Shown here: positions 33,901-41,926 of the stretch, one piece after another
Layout of the letters: every line of letters starts with the position of its first letter
Position numbering within the stretch: position 1 is the stretch's first letter
From: Amycolatopsis balhimycina FH 1894
Lineage (GTDB): Bacteria > Actinomycetota > Actinomycetes > Mycobacteriales > Pseudonocardiaceae
NCBI RefSeq assembly: GCF_000384295.1
Contig: NZ_KB913037.1
Location: forward strand, 7,503,533-7,567,532
Direction of reading: 5' to 3'
DNA: 64,000 bases
Program-made: the position numbers and the translations under genes
The notes under the pieces: generated by a model
Told to the model about the DNA's origin: nothing
Seen by the model: the letters and a program-made list of their open reading frames with translations, nothing else
Database searches by the model: none

Positions 33901-35220
33901 TCACTGAACACCGAGGACTGCATCAAGCTGTTCAGTGGCACGCCCGCCGACCAGCAGCGCATCATCGGTCACCTGCAGGAACTGTGCCGTCAGCTGAACG
34001 AGCCCGGCACCGTGGAGCTCGCCAACTGCCTCGATTCCCGCAATCTGCTCAACGCCGAGTTCATGCCCGGCCCGGCGCCGTACGGGGACTCGGAACTCGG
34101 TCAGTCGGTCACCGGCCTCGTGCTCGCGGGTCTGCTGGCACTGATGTGTCCCGAGTGCGATCTGGCGTCCTTCCTGGGCAACGCTGAATCGGAACTCGGT
34201 TTGAGGGGAGCCCGGGAACTGACGGCGGTCATGGCCGAGGCGCTGGCTCGCGGTGAGGGGCTGTTCAACGCCGCTGCGGCCGAGGCCACAGCCGAGTTGG
34301 GCAAGGTGCAGGAGATGGCGCTCCAGGCCGATATCCAGCGCGCCGAGTTGGCCAAGGCCGCGCGGGAGTACGAAAACCGGTTCCCGACGTGTGCCGGTAA
34401 CAGCTTCGTGGCGGGCTCTCAGGTGTTGATGGCTGATGGGCGCGCCAAGCCGATCGAGGACATCGAAGTGGGTGACCACGTCGCCGGCGCCGATCCTGGT
34501 TCGGTGCCGGAACGGCATCTCGTCGAAGCCGTGCACGTAACCGACCACGACGAGGACTTCACCAGCCTCACCATCGGCACGAGTCGCGGCACGAAGACCA
34601 TCGAATCAACAGCGAAACACCTGTACTGGAACGCCACGGCACGCGCATGGAGCGAGGCGGCGAGTCTTGCGCCCGGCCAACTCCTCGACACGGCCGGCGA
34701 CGGACAGGCGATCGTCGTGTCCAATCACCGTCACCCCGGTGCCACGAGGACGTACAACCTGACCGTCAACGCGGTGCACACGTATTACGTGATGGCGGGC
34801 GATGTGCCTGTGCTGGTGCACAACGCAAACGATCCAGCGTGCAACTCGTATGTCCGTTTCTACGGAGACGACGGCGGCCTTGTCATGGCCGACCTGAACG
34901 ACGGGGTCATGAAGATGGCCATCGAAAAGGGGGCGTTGTCGCCGAGCGGCTCAACCATGTTCGCCCAGGTCATGAGGGCCTTCGGTCCGGAGAATGTCCG
35001 AGCGTTCAGTGGGAAGTGGGTGCCGTCGATGCCGAGCAACCTCGACGAGTTCAACCTGAACCTCAGGAATGGCATGACGTACGAACAGGCGGCGGCTAAC
35101 ACCTGGACCGGCCGGCAGTGCGCCAAGTATGGTCTGACCGTCGTCAAGGTGGATACGAGTAAGCTCACGGGTGAATACGGTCACTATACCAATGTCGAGC
35201 CTGAGTTTTCGCGTCCGTAG
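30970..35220 (+). CDS. ALF-repeat polymorphic toxin with HINT domain
   Basis: 1416 aa from ATG at 30970 (GGGGGGA ~10 bases upstream). Signal peptide at residues 1-~36. ALF repeats lie at ~40-235 (units ending TFLDTG, AFLDGG, QFLAID). An Ala-rich coiled coil spans ~238-560. A second ALF block spans ~561-800. A second Ala-rich coiled coil spans ~800-960. A linker with a hydrophobic stretch follows (ELGQSVTGLVLAGLLALMC). The HINT autoprocessing domain runs from Cys1141 (CAGNSFVAGSQVLMADG) to His1284-Asn1285 (VLVHN). The 131-aa C-terminal tip after HN should be released as toxin. The tip holds NVRAFSGKWVPSMPSNLDEF and ANTWTG; its activity is unrecognised. Confidence 0.88.
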   Translation: MRAVRRRFRAALVTILTVSLTGGMSTLPQAQATPRAAATVAASPERDRAKVVRLWQFGGPATKRDAAAALVGTDADITRFLTTQKDLDASIDLDVQVNQLMAIGGPATRNAAQQALDANTDAALNTFLDTGWVTPHGIDLNLRVNQVMAAGGPQVKKAAQKALDANAEDALRAFLDGGWQVPFRIDQELKVNQIMAAGGPEVKKVAQQVLDVNSLDALNQFLAIDLPVAQSRDAETTSITQLTATAKAAAQQAATETDVAKRQSDLAVTEAAAAQKAAQAAKDAAAAAQGHVEQATDAAARAAYAADQAAMTARQAVTASNAASNAAHTAAVAAARAATAASQAGQAASRAYDAAALAIGDRDKVAAAKQAAQVAHDASVSAASARDAAASARTVSQQAETAGGLAKDAAAQSRIAADAATDAANNSAAAGADARQAKAAAARARAQADRATAAANASQSWAHQASEAAGQAAAAADAAATDAHNAELAALDAAAHAGNAANAAEQATQHANAATAAATAAVNASNQAAQIAQNARKADDDRIALAGQQADDAAKAALDEYANRTIPPRWDLDQASTWDAETNRLIAEATAVGTGRATVLADARKVALHLAGAGGPWTKAASTAALTASDDQVVDFMTSGLAAAAGQDDRVILGDLSETGTEGFKAAAANALAGSDAAVRDFLRSRDYPGRMTDDSLQVNQLMAAARTAGRTVVVQQAQRALDQNTDQALRAFLDAGQYTALNSDEDLKVNQIMATARTAGTREVMAAAQAAIDGPPTLRHEFLTVGQFTAARRDQNTAAHNAAIDGLLAQAAAAAATATHDANDAQAAAARARDKAQEAQGYADQAEAAAAQATTYANQARDAANQAATSAQQAQASANTAAAAAKSASISADKATASAAWAQRSASAAAGYASDAAISAGIAYSAALEAGKGAQEAAALAKEAWQGVADKAKLEKQNAINQRTWDCNNRAAWVTQSLNTEDCIKLFSGTPADQQRIIGHLQELCRQLNEPGTVELANCLDSRNLLNAEFMPGPAPYGDSELGQSVTGLVLAGLLALMCPECDLASFLGNAESELGLRGARELTAVMAEALARGEGLFNAAAAEATAELGKVQEMALQADIQRAELAKAAREYENRFPTCAGNSFVAGSQVLMADGRAKPIEDIEVGDHVAGADPGSVPERHLVEAVHVTDHDEDFTSLTIGTSRGTKTIESTAKHLYWNATARAWSEAASLAPGQLLDTAGDGQAIVVSNHRHPGATRTYNLTVNAVHTYYVMAGDVPVLVHNANDPACNSYVRFYGDDGGLVMADLNDGVMKMAIEKGALSPSGSTMFAQVMRAFGPENVRAFSGKWVPSMPSNLDEFNLNLRNGMTYEQAAANTWTGRQCAKYGLTVVKVDTSKLTGEYGHYTNVEPEFSRP

Positions 35221-35229
35221 GAGAACGCC

Positions 35230-35499
35230 ATGCCGAGTGAAGAGTCCGAACTGCACGCCATGGTCGTCGCGGGGATTCCGTTCCTCGACCTTCTCGAACA
35301 CCTGAAGAGGCGCGCCGAAGGAAAACTCTCACCCGGCCGGTTCCTGCTGATCCTGCAGGAGGAAGCCGGGATCTCCTTCACCGAGACCCGGGACATCCTT
35401 GAGTACTTCAACCCCGACATGAATCCGATCGCGGAGCCTGAGATGATCAACGAACGGTGGCGGGTGCTGCTGGCCAGTTGGGAACTGGAGCGGCGGTGA
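35230..35499 (+). CDS. Probable immunity protein for the ALF-HINT toxin
   Basis: 89 aa, ATG at 35230, nine bases after the toxin stop with AGGAGA at 35219-35224 overlapping that stop codon. It is acidic and helical (ELHAMVVAGIPFLDLLEHLK, GRFLLILQEEAGISFTETRD, EPEMINERWRVLLASWELER). Position and size are those of a cognate immunity gene. No known immunity family is recognised. Close coupling to the toxin supports protection of the producer cell. Confidence 0.65.
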   Translation: MPSEESELHAMVVAGIPFLDLLEHLKRRAEGKLSPGRFLLILQEEAGISFTETRDILEYFNPDMNPIAEPEMINERWRVLLASWELERR

Positions 35500-35506
35500 T
35501 CGCGGC

Positions 35507-35585
35507 TCAGTAATCCGTAGGCTTGGTCCAGGCAACCTGAACAAGCCCCGTCTCATGCCGCCGCGAAACCAAAGTCTGAGCAGCC
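35507..35585 (-). pseudogene. Remnant of an eccC 3' end
   Basis: On the minus strand this encodes LVSRRHETGLVQVAWTKP followed by TDY and a stop. The intact eccC at 36029 ends LVSRRHGTGLVQVAWTKP and AES. About 79 bases align between 35507-35585 and 36029-36107, with many synonymous differences. No more of an eccC gene is present. The two tails flank the gene at 35611-36021 like divergent direct repeats. Confidence 0.8.
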
Positions 35586-35610
35586 CTATACAGAAGGCGT
35601 GGAAGGGGAT

Positions 35611-36021
35611 GTGATCGGAGTGCCGGAAGCCGTCGAAGCCGTCGTGAGGGTCAGTGAAGTGCTGGCCGACGCCGATCGGGCTCAGGTGCTCGGCTGGTCC
35701 GGCGACGGCGACGGTGTCGACCCCGACTTCGGTGAACTGCCGCTGATCGTGCGGTTGGGGCACCTCGGCTCGACCTTCGCCCGCGCCGCGGGCGGGCTGG
35801 ACCCGGAAGAGTGGCGGGCAGTCTTGGCCGCGGTCGAGGAGGTCGTCGCCGGGGGGACTCCGGCCGCGCGGGAGGCCATGACGACCGGGTTCCTCGAAGA
35901 GGTCCAGAACGCCCGTGCCGACAACGTCGATCTGGCGGCGCTCGGGCCGCGGTCCTGGGAGTTCTGCCTGCTGATGGAACGTCGCGCGGGTAGCGAGCCA
36001 CAGGAGTGGATGCTTTCCTGA
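35611..36021 (+). CDS. Immunity-like protein, possibly DUF7674
   Basis: 136 aa from GTG at 35611 (GAAGGGG upstream); an in-frame GTG at 35599 is possible. It is an acidic helical protein: DFGELPLIVRLGHLGSTFAR, DPEEWRAVLAAVEEVVAGG, MTTGFLEEVQNARADNVDLA and LGPRSWEFCLLMERR. The pattern of a short leader, an LP..V.LG.L helix and a GFLE motif resembles the DUF7674/immunity-like group, from memory. It lies between the eccC remnant and eccC itself, so it was probably brought in by recombination at eccC. Confidence 0.5.
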   Translation: MIGVPEAVEAVVRVSEVLADADRAQVLGWSGDGDGVDPDFGELPLIVRLGHLGSTFARAAGGLDPEEWRAVLAAVEEVVAGGTPAAREAMTTGFLEEVQNARADNVDLAALGPRSWEFCLLMERRAGSEPQEWMLS

Positions 36022-36028
36022 GCAACCC

Positions 36029-39000
36029 TCACGATTCCGCGGGTTTGGTCCAGGCGACCTGGACCAGACCGGTGCCGTGCCGCCGGGACACCAGCGTTCC
36101 GCGGCCCGGTGGCTGCTGCGACGGCTTGACGTCCGCCAGCAGCGCGCCTTCGTCCTTCGTCCCCGACATGATCAGCCCCGGGGACCCCAGCTCCCGCAAC
36201 CGTTGCAGCACCGGCTCGAACAACGCCCGCCCGGCGCCGCCGGATCCGCGGACGATCACCAGGTGCAGGCCGATGTCCCGGGCCTGCGGCAGGAACTCCA
36301 TCAGCGGCTGCAGCGGGTTGCGCCCGACCGTCGCCACCAGTTCGTAGTCGTCGACCAGGACGAACAGCTCCGGTCCGCGCCACCACGAGCGGTTGCGCAG
36401 CTGCTCCGGCGTCACCGAAGGCCCGGGCAGCCGGTTGCGCATCGCTTGGGCGCACTCGCCGATCAGGTCCGTCAGCTTCGCTTCGGTGCCCGCGTACCCC
36501 AGCAGGTGCGGCTCCGGTACCGCGCCGAGCAGGCCACGGCGGTAGTCCGCGACGATGATCGCCGCCTCCTCCGGGGTGTACGCCGTCGTGATGCCGTGAG
36601 CCAGCGCGCGCAGCAGCGAGCTCTTGCCGGACTCGACGTCGCCGAAGGCCACGAAGTGCGGGTCCGCCGCGAAGTCCAGGTGCACCGGGCGCAACGTCGA
36701 CTCCGCGATGCCCAGCGTGACCTGGCGCGAAGGCGCCGCGGGCAACGTGTCCAAAGGCACTTCGGGCGGCAGGAGACGGACCTGGGGCGCACGCGGGCCC
36801 TTCCAGGCGTCCGAGATCCGGCGCGTCAGGTCGACGCCGCCCGCGCCGGCCGTCTCCGGGCGCTGGTCGCCGTCGATGCGCGGGAGCGCCGCGAGGAAGT
36901 GCAGCTTGTCGGCGGTCAGGCCGCGTCCGGGGCGGTCCGCGGGGACGTTGACCGCGACCTTGCGGTCGATCGACGAGTCCATCGGGTCACCCAGCCGCAG
37001 CTCGAACCGGGTCCCGATGGCGTCGCGCAGCTGGGCGCGGACGCCGATCCACTGGTTGAGCGAGACGACCACGTGGATGCCGAACCCGAGCCCGCGCGCG
37101 GCCAGCCCGGTGATCTGCTCCTCCAGCTGTTCGAACTCCTGGCGGATCGTGGTCCAGTTGTCCACCAGGAGGAACACGTCGCCGAATTCGCGGCCGTCGG
37201 TGCTCTCGGTGAACTCCGCACGGCGCGCGCGGAACGTCGCCATCGACTCGATCCCTTGCGCGGCGAAGAACTCCTCGCGCTGCTCCAGCAACGTCGTCAG
37301 CTCGGCCACGACGCGGCGGCAGCGCTGCGCGTCGCGGCGGGTGGCGTAGCCCGACACGTGCGGCAGCCCGGCGATCGGCGCCAGCGCGCCACCGCCCATG
37401 TCCAGCACGAAGATCTGCACCTCGGCCGGGGTGTGCGTCAGCGCGAGCATGCCCGCGATGTCCTTCATCAGCGTCGACTTCCCGCTCTGCGGCGCGCCGA
37501 CGATCAGCGCGTGCCCGGCCGCGCCGGAGAAGTCGGCCCACAGCAGGTCGCGGCGCTGTTCGAACGGCTTGTCCACCAGCGCCACCGGGATCGTCAGCTT
37601 CCCGTTGCCGCCCCAGCCGAGCGGGCACAGGCCGCGTGCCGCGTCTTCGCCCAGCGGCGGCAGGAGCTGGTCCAGCGTCGGCGGTTCGGCCAGCGGCGGC
37701 AGCCAGATCTGGTGCGCGGCCGGCCCGCGGCCCTCCAAACGCGACAGCATCGCGCCGATGATCGTCTCGCCGGTACCCTCCGCCGAAGGAGCCGGAGAGA
37801 CCTCGGTCGTCACCGGGATTTCCACCGGGGCCAGGGAAAACGGCAGGACGCCCAGCTCCTGCCCGTCCTCGCGCACGACCGTGCTCCGCGGCGGCAGCTC
37901 GCCGGAGACGTAGGCCGCCTTGAGCCGGATCAGCGTTTCGGTGTCGGACTTCAGGTACGCCGACCCCGGCACCGGCGGCAGGTGGTAGGCGTCGGCGACG
38001 CCCAGCACGGCCCGGCTTTCGGCCGCGGAGAACGTCCGCAGCCCGATCCGGTACGACAGGTGGGAGTCGAGGCCGCGCAGCCGTCCTTCTTCCAGCCGCT
38101 GTGACGCCAGCAGCAGGTGGATGCCCAGCGACCGCCCGAGCCGCCCGATCGCGACGAACAGGTCGATGAACTCCGGGCGCGAGGACAGCAGCTCGCTGAA
38201 CTCGTCGATGATCACCAGCAGCGACGGCAGCGGCTCGAGCGGCGCGCCGTCCGCACGCGCCTTCTCGTAGTCCCGCACCGACGCGTAGTTCCCGGCCGCG
38301 TGCAGCAGTTCCTGCCGCCGCAGCAGCTCGCCGTTGAGCGCGTCGGCCATCCGGTCGACCAGCGCGAGGTCGTCGGACAGGTTGGTGATGACGGCGCACG
38401 TGTGCGGCAGCCCGGTCATCCCGGCGAACGTCGCGCCGCCCTTGAAGTCGATGAGCGCCAGGTTGAGCGTCTCCGACGAGTGCATCACGGCCAGCGCCGT
38501 CACCAGCGTCCGCAGCAGCTCGCTCTTGCCCGACCCGGTCGCGCCGATGACCAGGCCGTGCGGGCCCATCCCGCCCTCGGCCGACTCCTTGAGGTCCAGC
38601 TCGACCGGGCGGCCTTCCGGGTTGACGCCGAGCGGGATCCGCAGCCGGTCGCGGGCCGCGCGCGGCGCCCACGTCACGGCGGTGTCGGTGTCGCGCGGGT
38701 CGCCGATGCCGAGCAGGCCGGCCAGCCCGAACGTCGCCGACATCGGCTTCTCGCCGACGACGGCCGCGGGCGTGTGCAACGGCGTCAGCATCCTCGCGAG
38801 GGCTTCCGCGGCGCCGCGGTCGAGGGTGTCGGGGCGGCCGAGGAACCCGAGCCGCTGCTCGCCGGCGTCGCCGACGACCATGCCGAGCGAGTCCGGTGCG
38901 GTGTGCAGGCTCAGCAGCCGTTCGGTCGAGAACGTCCGCGGGTGCTCCTGACCGATCTCGAGCACCGTGACGCCGAGCCTGCCGTCCTCGCCGATCAGCC

Positions 39001-39952
39001 GGGGCTCGTCGTGGGCGGCGCCGCCGTCGACGACCACCACCAGGTGCGGCAGGTCGAGCCCGGCCGCGCGGCGGCTGAACGCGGGGCGTTCGCCGAGGTC
39101 CGCGCCGAGCAGCTCGGCCAGCCCGGCCGCCGATTCGGCGGCCAGCCGCCGCGAGCCGACGGCGTCGGTGGCGGCGGCCGCCGTCGCGTGCGGCAGCCAC
39201 TTCGCCCACTCCCAGTCGTGACGGCGGTCCGGCGGCACGCACACCGCGATCCGCAGGTCGGCGGGGGAGTGGAAGGTGACGAGCTGGCACAGCAGCGCCC
39301 GCACCAGGCCCAGCACGTCCGGCCGCCGCCCGGCCACGGTGACCGCGGCGAACGATCGCAGCGACAACGCGACCGGCAGCCCGTCCACCGTCGAGTAGGT
39401 GCGGATGAAGTGCTTGAGGCTGGTGGAGGACACCGGGTCGAGGTCCTCCAGCGGCACGGTCTGCGGTGCTTTCAACGGCGTCGCCAGCCGCTGCGGCCCG
39501 GTGCCCGCGCGCACCTGCGCGAAGTGACCGTCGCCGTGCCGCCGGTCCCACAGCTTGCCGGTTTCGACGTAGGCCCACAGGTCGGCCGGGTCGGGCTGGA
39601 CGGCGGTCATCGCCGCGCGCTGGCCGTCCGCGATGTCCCGGACCTGGGTCCGCAGCCCGGAAAGGTAGCGCTGGTAGTCGCGGCGCTCGTCGTTGATCTG
39701 CGCCTTCTTCGCCATCCCGCCGCGGCCCAGCGACATCACGACCATGCCGCCCATGGCGCAGACGAACAACGCGCCGAAGATCCACGTCATCACGCCGCCG
39801 TCACGTCCGATGTAGACGAACGACATCGCGCCCATGCCGAGCATCATCGGCAGGAACATCATCAGCTGCATCATCCCGCCGGACGAGCTCTTCGGGAGCA
39901 TCGGCGGGGACTGCAGCACGATCTCGCTCGGTCGCTCGGACGGCAGGCTCAT
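36029..39952 (-). CDS. eccC: Type VII secretion ATPase EccC (fused EccCa-EccCb)
   Basis: 1307 aa from ATG at 39952. It drives ESX export. Two N-terminal membrane segments (MMQLMMFLPMMLGMGAMSFV and WIFGALFVCAMGGMVVM) are followed by three FtsK/SpoIIIE-type ATPase domains. Walker A motifs are GATGSGKSEL (~residue 470), GAPQSGKSTL (~820) and GDVESGKSSLL (~1105). The first domain has Walker B LLVIIDEFSELL. All three P-loops keep GKS. It is one polypeptide, unlike the split EccCa/EccCb of ESX-1. It is divergent from the substrate genes starting at 40097. Confidence 0.96.
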   Translation of the reverse strand: MSLPSERPSEIVLQSPPMLPKSSSGGMMQLMMFLPMMLGMGAMSFVYIGRDGGVMTWIFGALFVCAMGGMVVMSLGRGGMAKKAQINDERRDYQRYLSGLRTQVRDIADGQRAAMTAVQPDPADLWAYVETGKLWDRRHGDGHFAQVRAGTGPQRLATPLKAPQTVPLEDLDPVSSTSLKHFIRTYSTVDGLPVALSLRSFAAVTVAGRRPDVLGLVRALLCQLVTFHSPADLRIAVCVPPDRRHDWEWAKWLPHATAAAATDAVGSRRLAAESAAGLAELLGADLGERPAFSRRAAGLDLPHLVVVVDGGAAHDEPRLIGEDGRLGVTVLEIGQEHPRTFSTERLLSLHTAPDSLGMVVGDAGEQRLGFLGRPDTLDRGAAEALARMLTPLHTPAAVVGEKPMSATFGLAGLLGIGDPRDTDTAVTWAPRAARDRLRIPLGVNPEGRPVELDLKESAEGGMGPHGLVIGATGSGKSELLRTLVTALAVMHSSETLNLALIDFKGGATFAGMTGLPHTCAVITNLSDDLALVDRMADALNGELLRRQELLHAAGNYASVRDYEKARADGAPLEPLPSLLVIIDEFSELLSSRPEFIDLFVAIGRLGRSLGIHLLLASQRLEEGRLRGLDSHLSYRIGLRTFSAAESRAVLGVADAYHLPPVPGSAYLKSDTETLIRLKAAYVSGELPPRSTVVREDGQELGVLPFSLAPVEIPVTTEVSPAPSAEGTGETIIGAMLSRLEGRGPAAHQIWLPPLAEPPTLDQLLPPLGEDAARGLCPLGWGGNGKLTIPVALVDKPFEQRRDLLWADFSGAAGHALIVGAPQSGKSTLMKDIAGMLALTHTPAEVQIFVLDMGGGALAPIAGLPHVSGYATRRDAQRCRRVVAELTTLLEQREEFFAAQGIESMATFRARRAEFTESTDGREFGDVFLLVDNWTTIRQEFEQLEEQITGLAARGLGFGIHVVVSLNQWIGVRAQLRDAIGTRFELRLGDPMDSSIDRKVAVNVPADRPGRGLTADKLHFLAALPRIDGDQRPETAGAGGVDLTRRISDAWKGPRAPQVRLLPPEVPLDTLPAAPSRQVTLGIAESTLRPVHLDFAADPHFVAFGDVESGKSSLLRALAHGITTAYTPEEAAIIVADYRRGLLGAVPEPHLLGYAGTEAKLTDLIGECAQAMRNRLPGPSVTPEQLRNRSWWRGPELFVLVDDYELVATVGRNPLQPLMEFLPQARDIGLHLVIVRGSGGAGRALFEPVLQRLRELGSPGLIMSGTKDEGALLADVKPSQQPPGRGTLVSRRHGTGLVQVAWTKPAES

Positions 39953-40096
39953 CTGAACAGGCTGCTCCAGTTCGGGGGCGGTCTGACCGGTATTTTGGCC
40001 ACTTACCGCGCGTCCGCGGTGGGTACTTTTGCCGTCCGCCCGCTTCCGGGGCCGAACTTACGCTCAGCCGAGCAAGCCACCCTCGGAAGGAGAGCC

Positions 40097-40867
40097 ATGG
40101 CCGGCGAGTACCGGGCCGAGCCCGAGGCGATGCGCTCTGCCGTCGGGAACGTCGGCGGCATCATCGCCCACGGCATCAACGCCGTCGCCGACCTGGAACG
40201 GCTCGTCGTCCAGCCGATGTCGTTCGCGAGCTTCGGCAGCGCGGTGGCCGCCGCGAACGCGGCCCTGCACTCCGGCCAGGTCACCGCCGTCCGCACGCTC
40301 CTGCAGCTGCTCCAGCAGGTCAACGGGCTCGTCAAGGCCGGCGCGGACGCCTACCAGGCGGCCGACCACGACGTCGCCGCGGGCTACGGCGGCGGGCACG
40401 CTCCGGCGAGTCCCGCGTCGTCGATCTGGGGGAGCTCGCACGCTTCGGAGCTCGCCACCCTGGCCATCAACGACAGCGCGGGCGCGCACGGCGAGCCGTC
40501 GTCGGTCGGGAACGTGCTGCGTTACCTGGGCGACGCGCGGCTCGGCATGCTCGGCGACCACCCGATCACCGACGCGCGGTTCCACGGCGTCGCCGACTTC
40601 AACGACTGGCTCGCCGGCGACGCCGGCAACCAGGCGCGCGTCGGGCTGATCGAGGTCTACGCGGGGACCGCGCGCACGTTTTCCGACGTGCCCGGCGGGG
40701 TGCACAGCGGCGACGTCGTGGTCGTGGAGCCGCTGCTGTTCTCCGACCGGAACCCGGTCATCGGCGTCGCCGGAGACGGCGGCCGCCTCTACAACCACGG
40801 GCTCCTCGACGCCCGCTTCAGCGGGCTGGCGAAGGTCAGCGTGTACCGGCCCGCTTCCGTCGTCTGA
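40097..40867 (+). CDS. ESX substrate-like protein with C-terminal domain
   Basis: 256 aa; ATG at 40097 with GGAAGGAGA upstream. The first ~100 residues are a helical hairpin like EspC/WXG100 proteins, without a clear WxG. They end in DAYQAADHDVAAGYGG, which contains the YxxxD export motif (YQAAD, about residues 92-96). After a short Pro/Ser linker, residues ~110-256 form a mixed domain (NVLRYLGDARLGMLGDHPIT, FNDWLAGDAGNQARVGLIEV, SDVPGGVHSGDVVVVEPL, AGDGGRLYNHGLLD) not recognised. It is the first gene after the eccC promoter region. Confidence 0.75.
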   Translation: MAGEYRAEPEAMRSAVGNVGGIIAHGINAVADLERLVVQPMSFASFGSAVAAANAALHSGQVTAVRTLLQLLQQVNGLVKAGADAYQAADHDVAAGYGGGHAPASPASSIWGSSHASELATLAINDSAGAHGEPSSVGNVLRYLGDARLGMLGDHPITDARFHGVADFNDWLAGDAGNQARVGLIEVYAGTARTFSDVPGGVHSGDVVVVEPLLFSDRNPVIGVAGDGGRLYNHGLLDARFSGLAKVSVYRPASVV

Positions 40868-40921
40868 CCGTCCTGTGCCCCAAGAACTCCGCCGCACTCA
40901 AGATCACTGTGAGGTCCTCCG

Positions 40922-41923
40922 ATGCTGACTTTCCCGAACTCGAGCGCGATGGACGCGACCGCGTCTTCGGGCGGGCCGATCACCGTCCTGCCGCAGATCG
41001 TCACCGGTCAGCCGGAGCAGATCGCGAAGCACGTGGTGGACCTGGTCAAGAAGGCCGAGCAGTTCCTGAGCATGTACAACGAGCTGACGAAGGCGGCCGA
41101 CCAGCTCGGGAAGATCTGGTCGGGCGCGGCGAGCGAGTCGGCGCTGAAGAAGATCAGCGAGTCGCTCGACCAGCTCACGAAGATCATCAACGTCGTGGAG
41201 AAGGGCGCCGAGCTGCTCGGCGTGTCCGGCACGCTGATCAAGACCGCGCAGGAGGCCTACCGCGCGGTGGTCGCCGCGGTGAACCCGACGGTCGCCGCGC
41301 TGATGTCGAACTGGTGGACCTACGGCGCGGCGGTCGCTTTGTCGACAGCGACGAGCGCGTCGCTGCGGGCGTTCATCACCGCGATCGGCGCCCTGCTCAA
41401 GGCGCTTGGCGCGGTCGACCTCGCCCAGCAGGTCACCACGCTCGCGCAGGTCATCGGCGAGATCGAGAAGCTCTTCCACCACGGCTCCGGCGATGGGGGC
41501 GCGACGACGCCCGCGATCGGGAACACCCCGGTCCGCGCGCCGCAGACCCCGGCGCCGGTGGCAAGCCCGTCGGGACAGCAGGCGGTGGCGGGAGGGAGCG
41601 GGGGAGGGATCCCGCAGCAGCCTTCGTTCACCGACTACACCCCGCCCGCGCTCGCCGGCTCTTCGCCGGGCTCCGGCGGCGGTTCCAGTGGCAACGGAAG
41701 CAACAGCTGGATCCCCGTCGACCACCCCGCGACGACGACGCCGGCGGTCGCCTCGATTCCCGCGCCGGCGCACGCCGACGAGGTCGTCATCCACACGAAC
41801 CTCACCACCGGTGAGTCCACTGTGGAGGCTCCGGGCGGCCAGGACTTCGACCTCGACATCGCGATGGACTACAACGGCAGGCACTTCAGCCAGCACGTCG
41901 GCTACGACGCGGCCGGGAACTAG
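40922..41923 (+). CDS. WXG100-like ESX substrate with Pro/Gly tail
   Basis: 333 aa. Residues ~30-105 are a helical hairpin with a genuine WxG turn (QLGKIWSGAASESALKKI). A second helical, moderately hydrophobic segment follows (~110-190: VNPTVAALMSNWWTYGAAVA, ASLRAFITAIGALLKALGAV). Then comes a Pro/Gly/Ser-rich stretch to ~285 and an acidic end with VVIHTNLTTGESTVEAPGG and FDLDIAMDYNG. It lies 54 bases after the previous gene and 3 bases before the next, within one operon. Confidence 0.75.
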   Translation: MLTFPNSSAMDATASSGGPITVLPQIVTGQPEQIAKHVVDLVKKAEQFLSMYNELTKAADQLGKIWSGAASESALKKISESLDQLTKIINVVEKGAELLGVSGTLIKTAQEAYRAVVAAVNPTVAALMSNWWTYGAAVALSTATSASLRAFITAIGALLKALGAVDLAQQVTTLAQVIGEIEKLFHHGSGDGGATTPAIGNTPVRAPQTPAPVASPSGQQAVAGGSGGGIPQQPSFTDYTPPALAGSSPGSGGGSSGNGSNSWIPVDHPATTTPAVASIPAPAHADEVVIHTNLTTGESTVEAPGGQDFDLDIAMDYNGRHFSQHVGYDAAGN

Positions 41924-41926
41924 CCG

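Noticed and set aside
36987..39785. Long alternative minus-strand frame inside eccC
   Set aside because: Its translation is Arg/Gly/Ala-rich low-complexity typical of shifted high-GC frames; EccC is unambiguous in the other frame.
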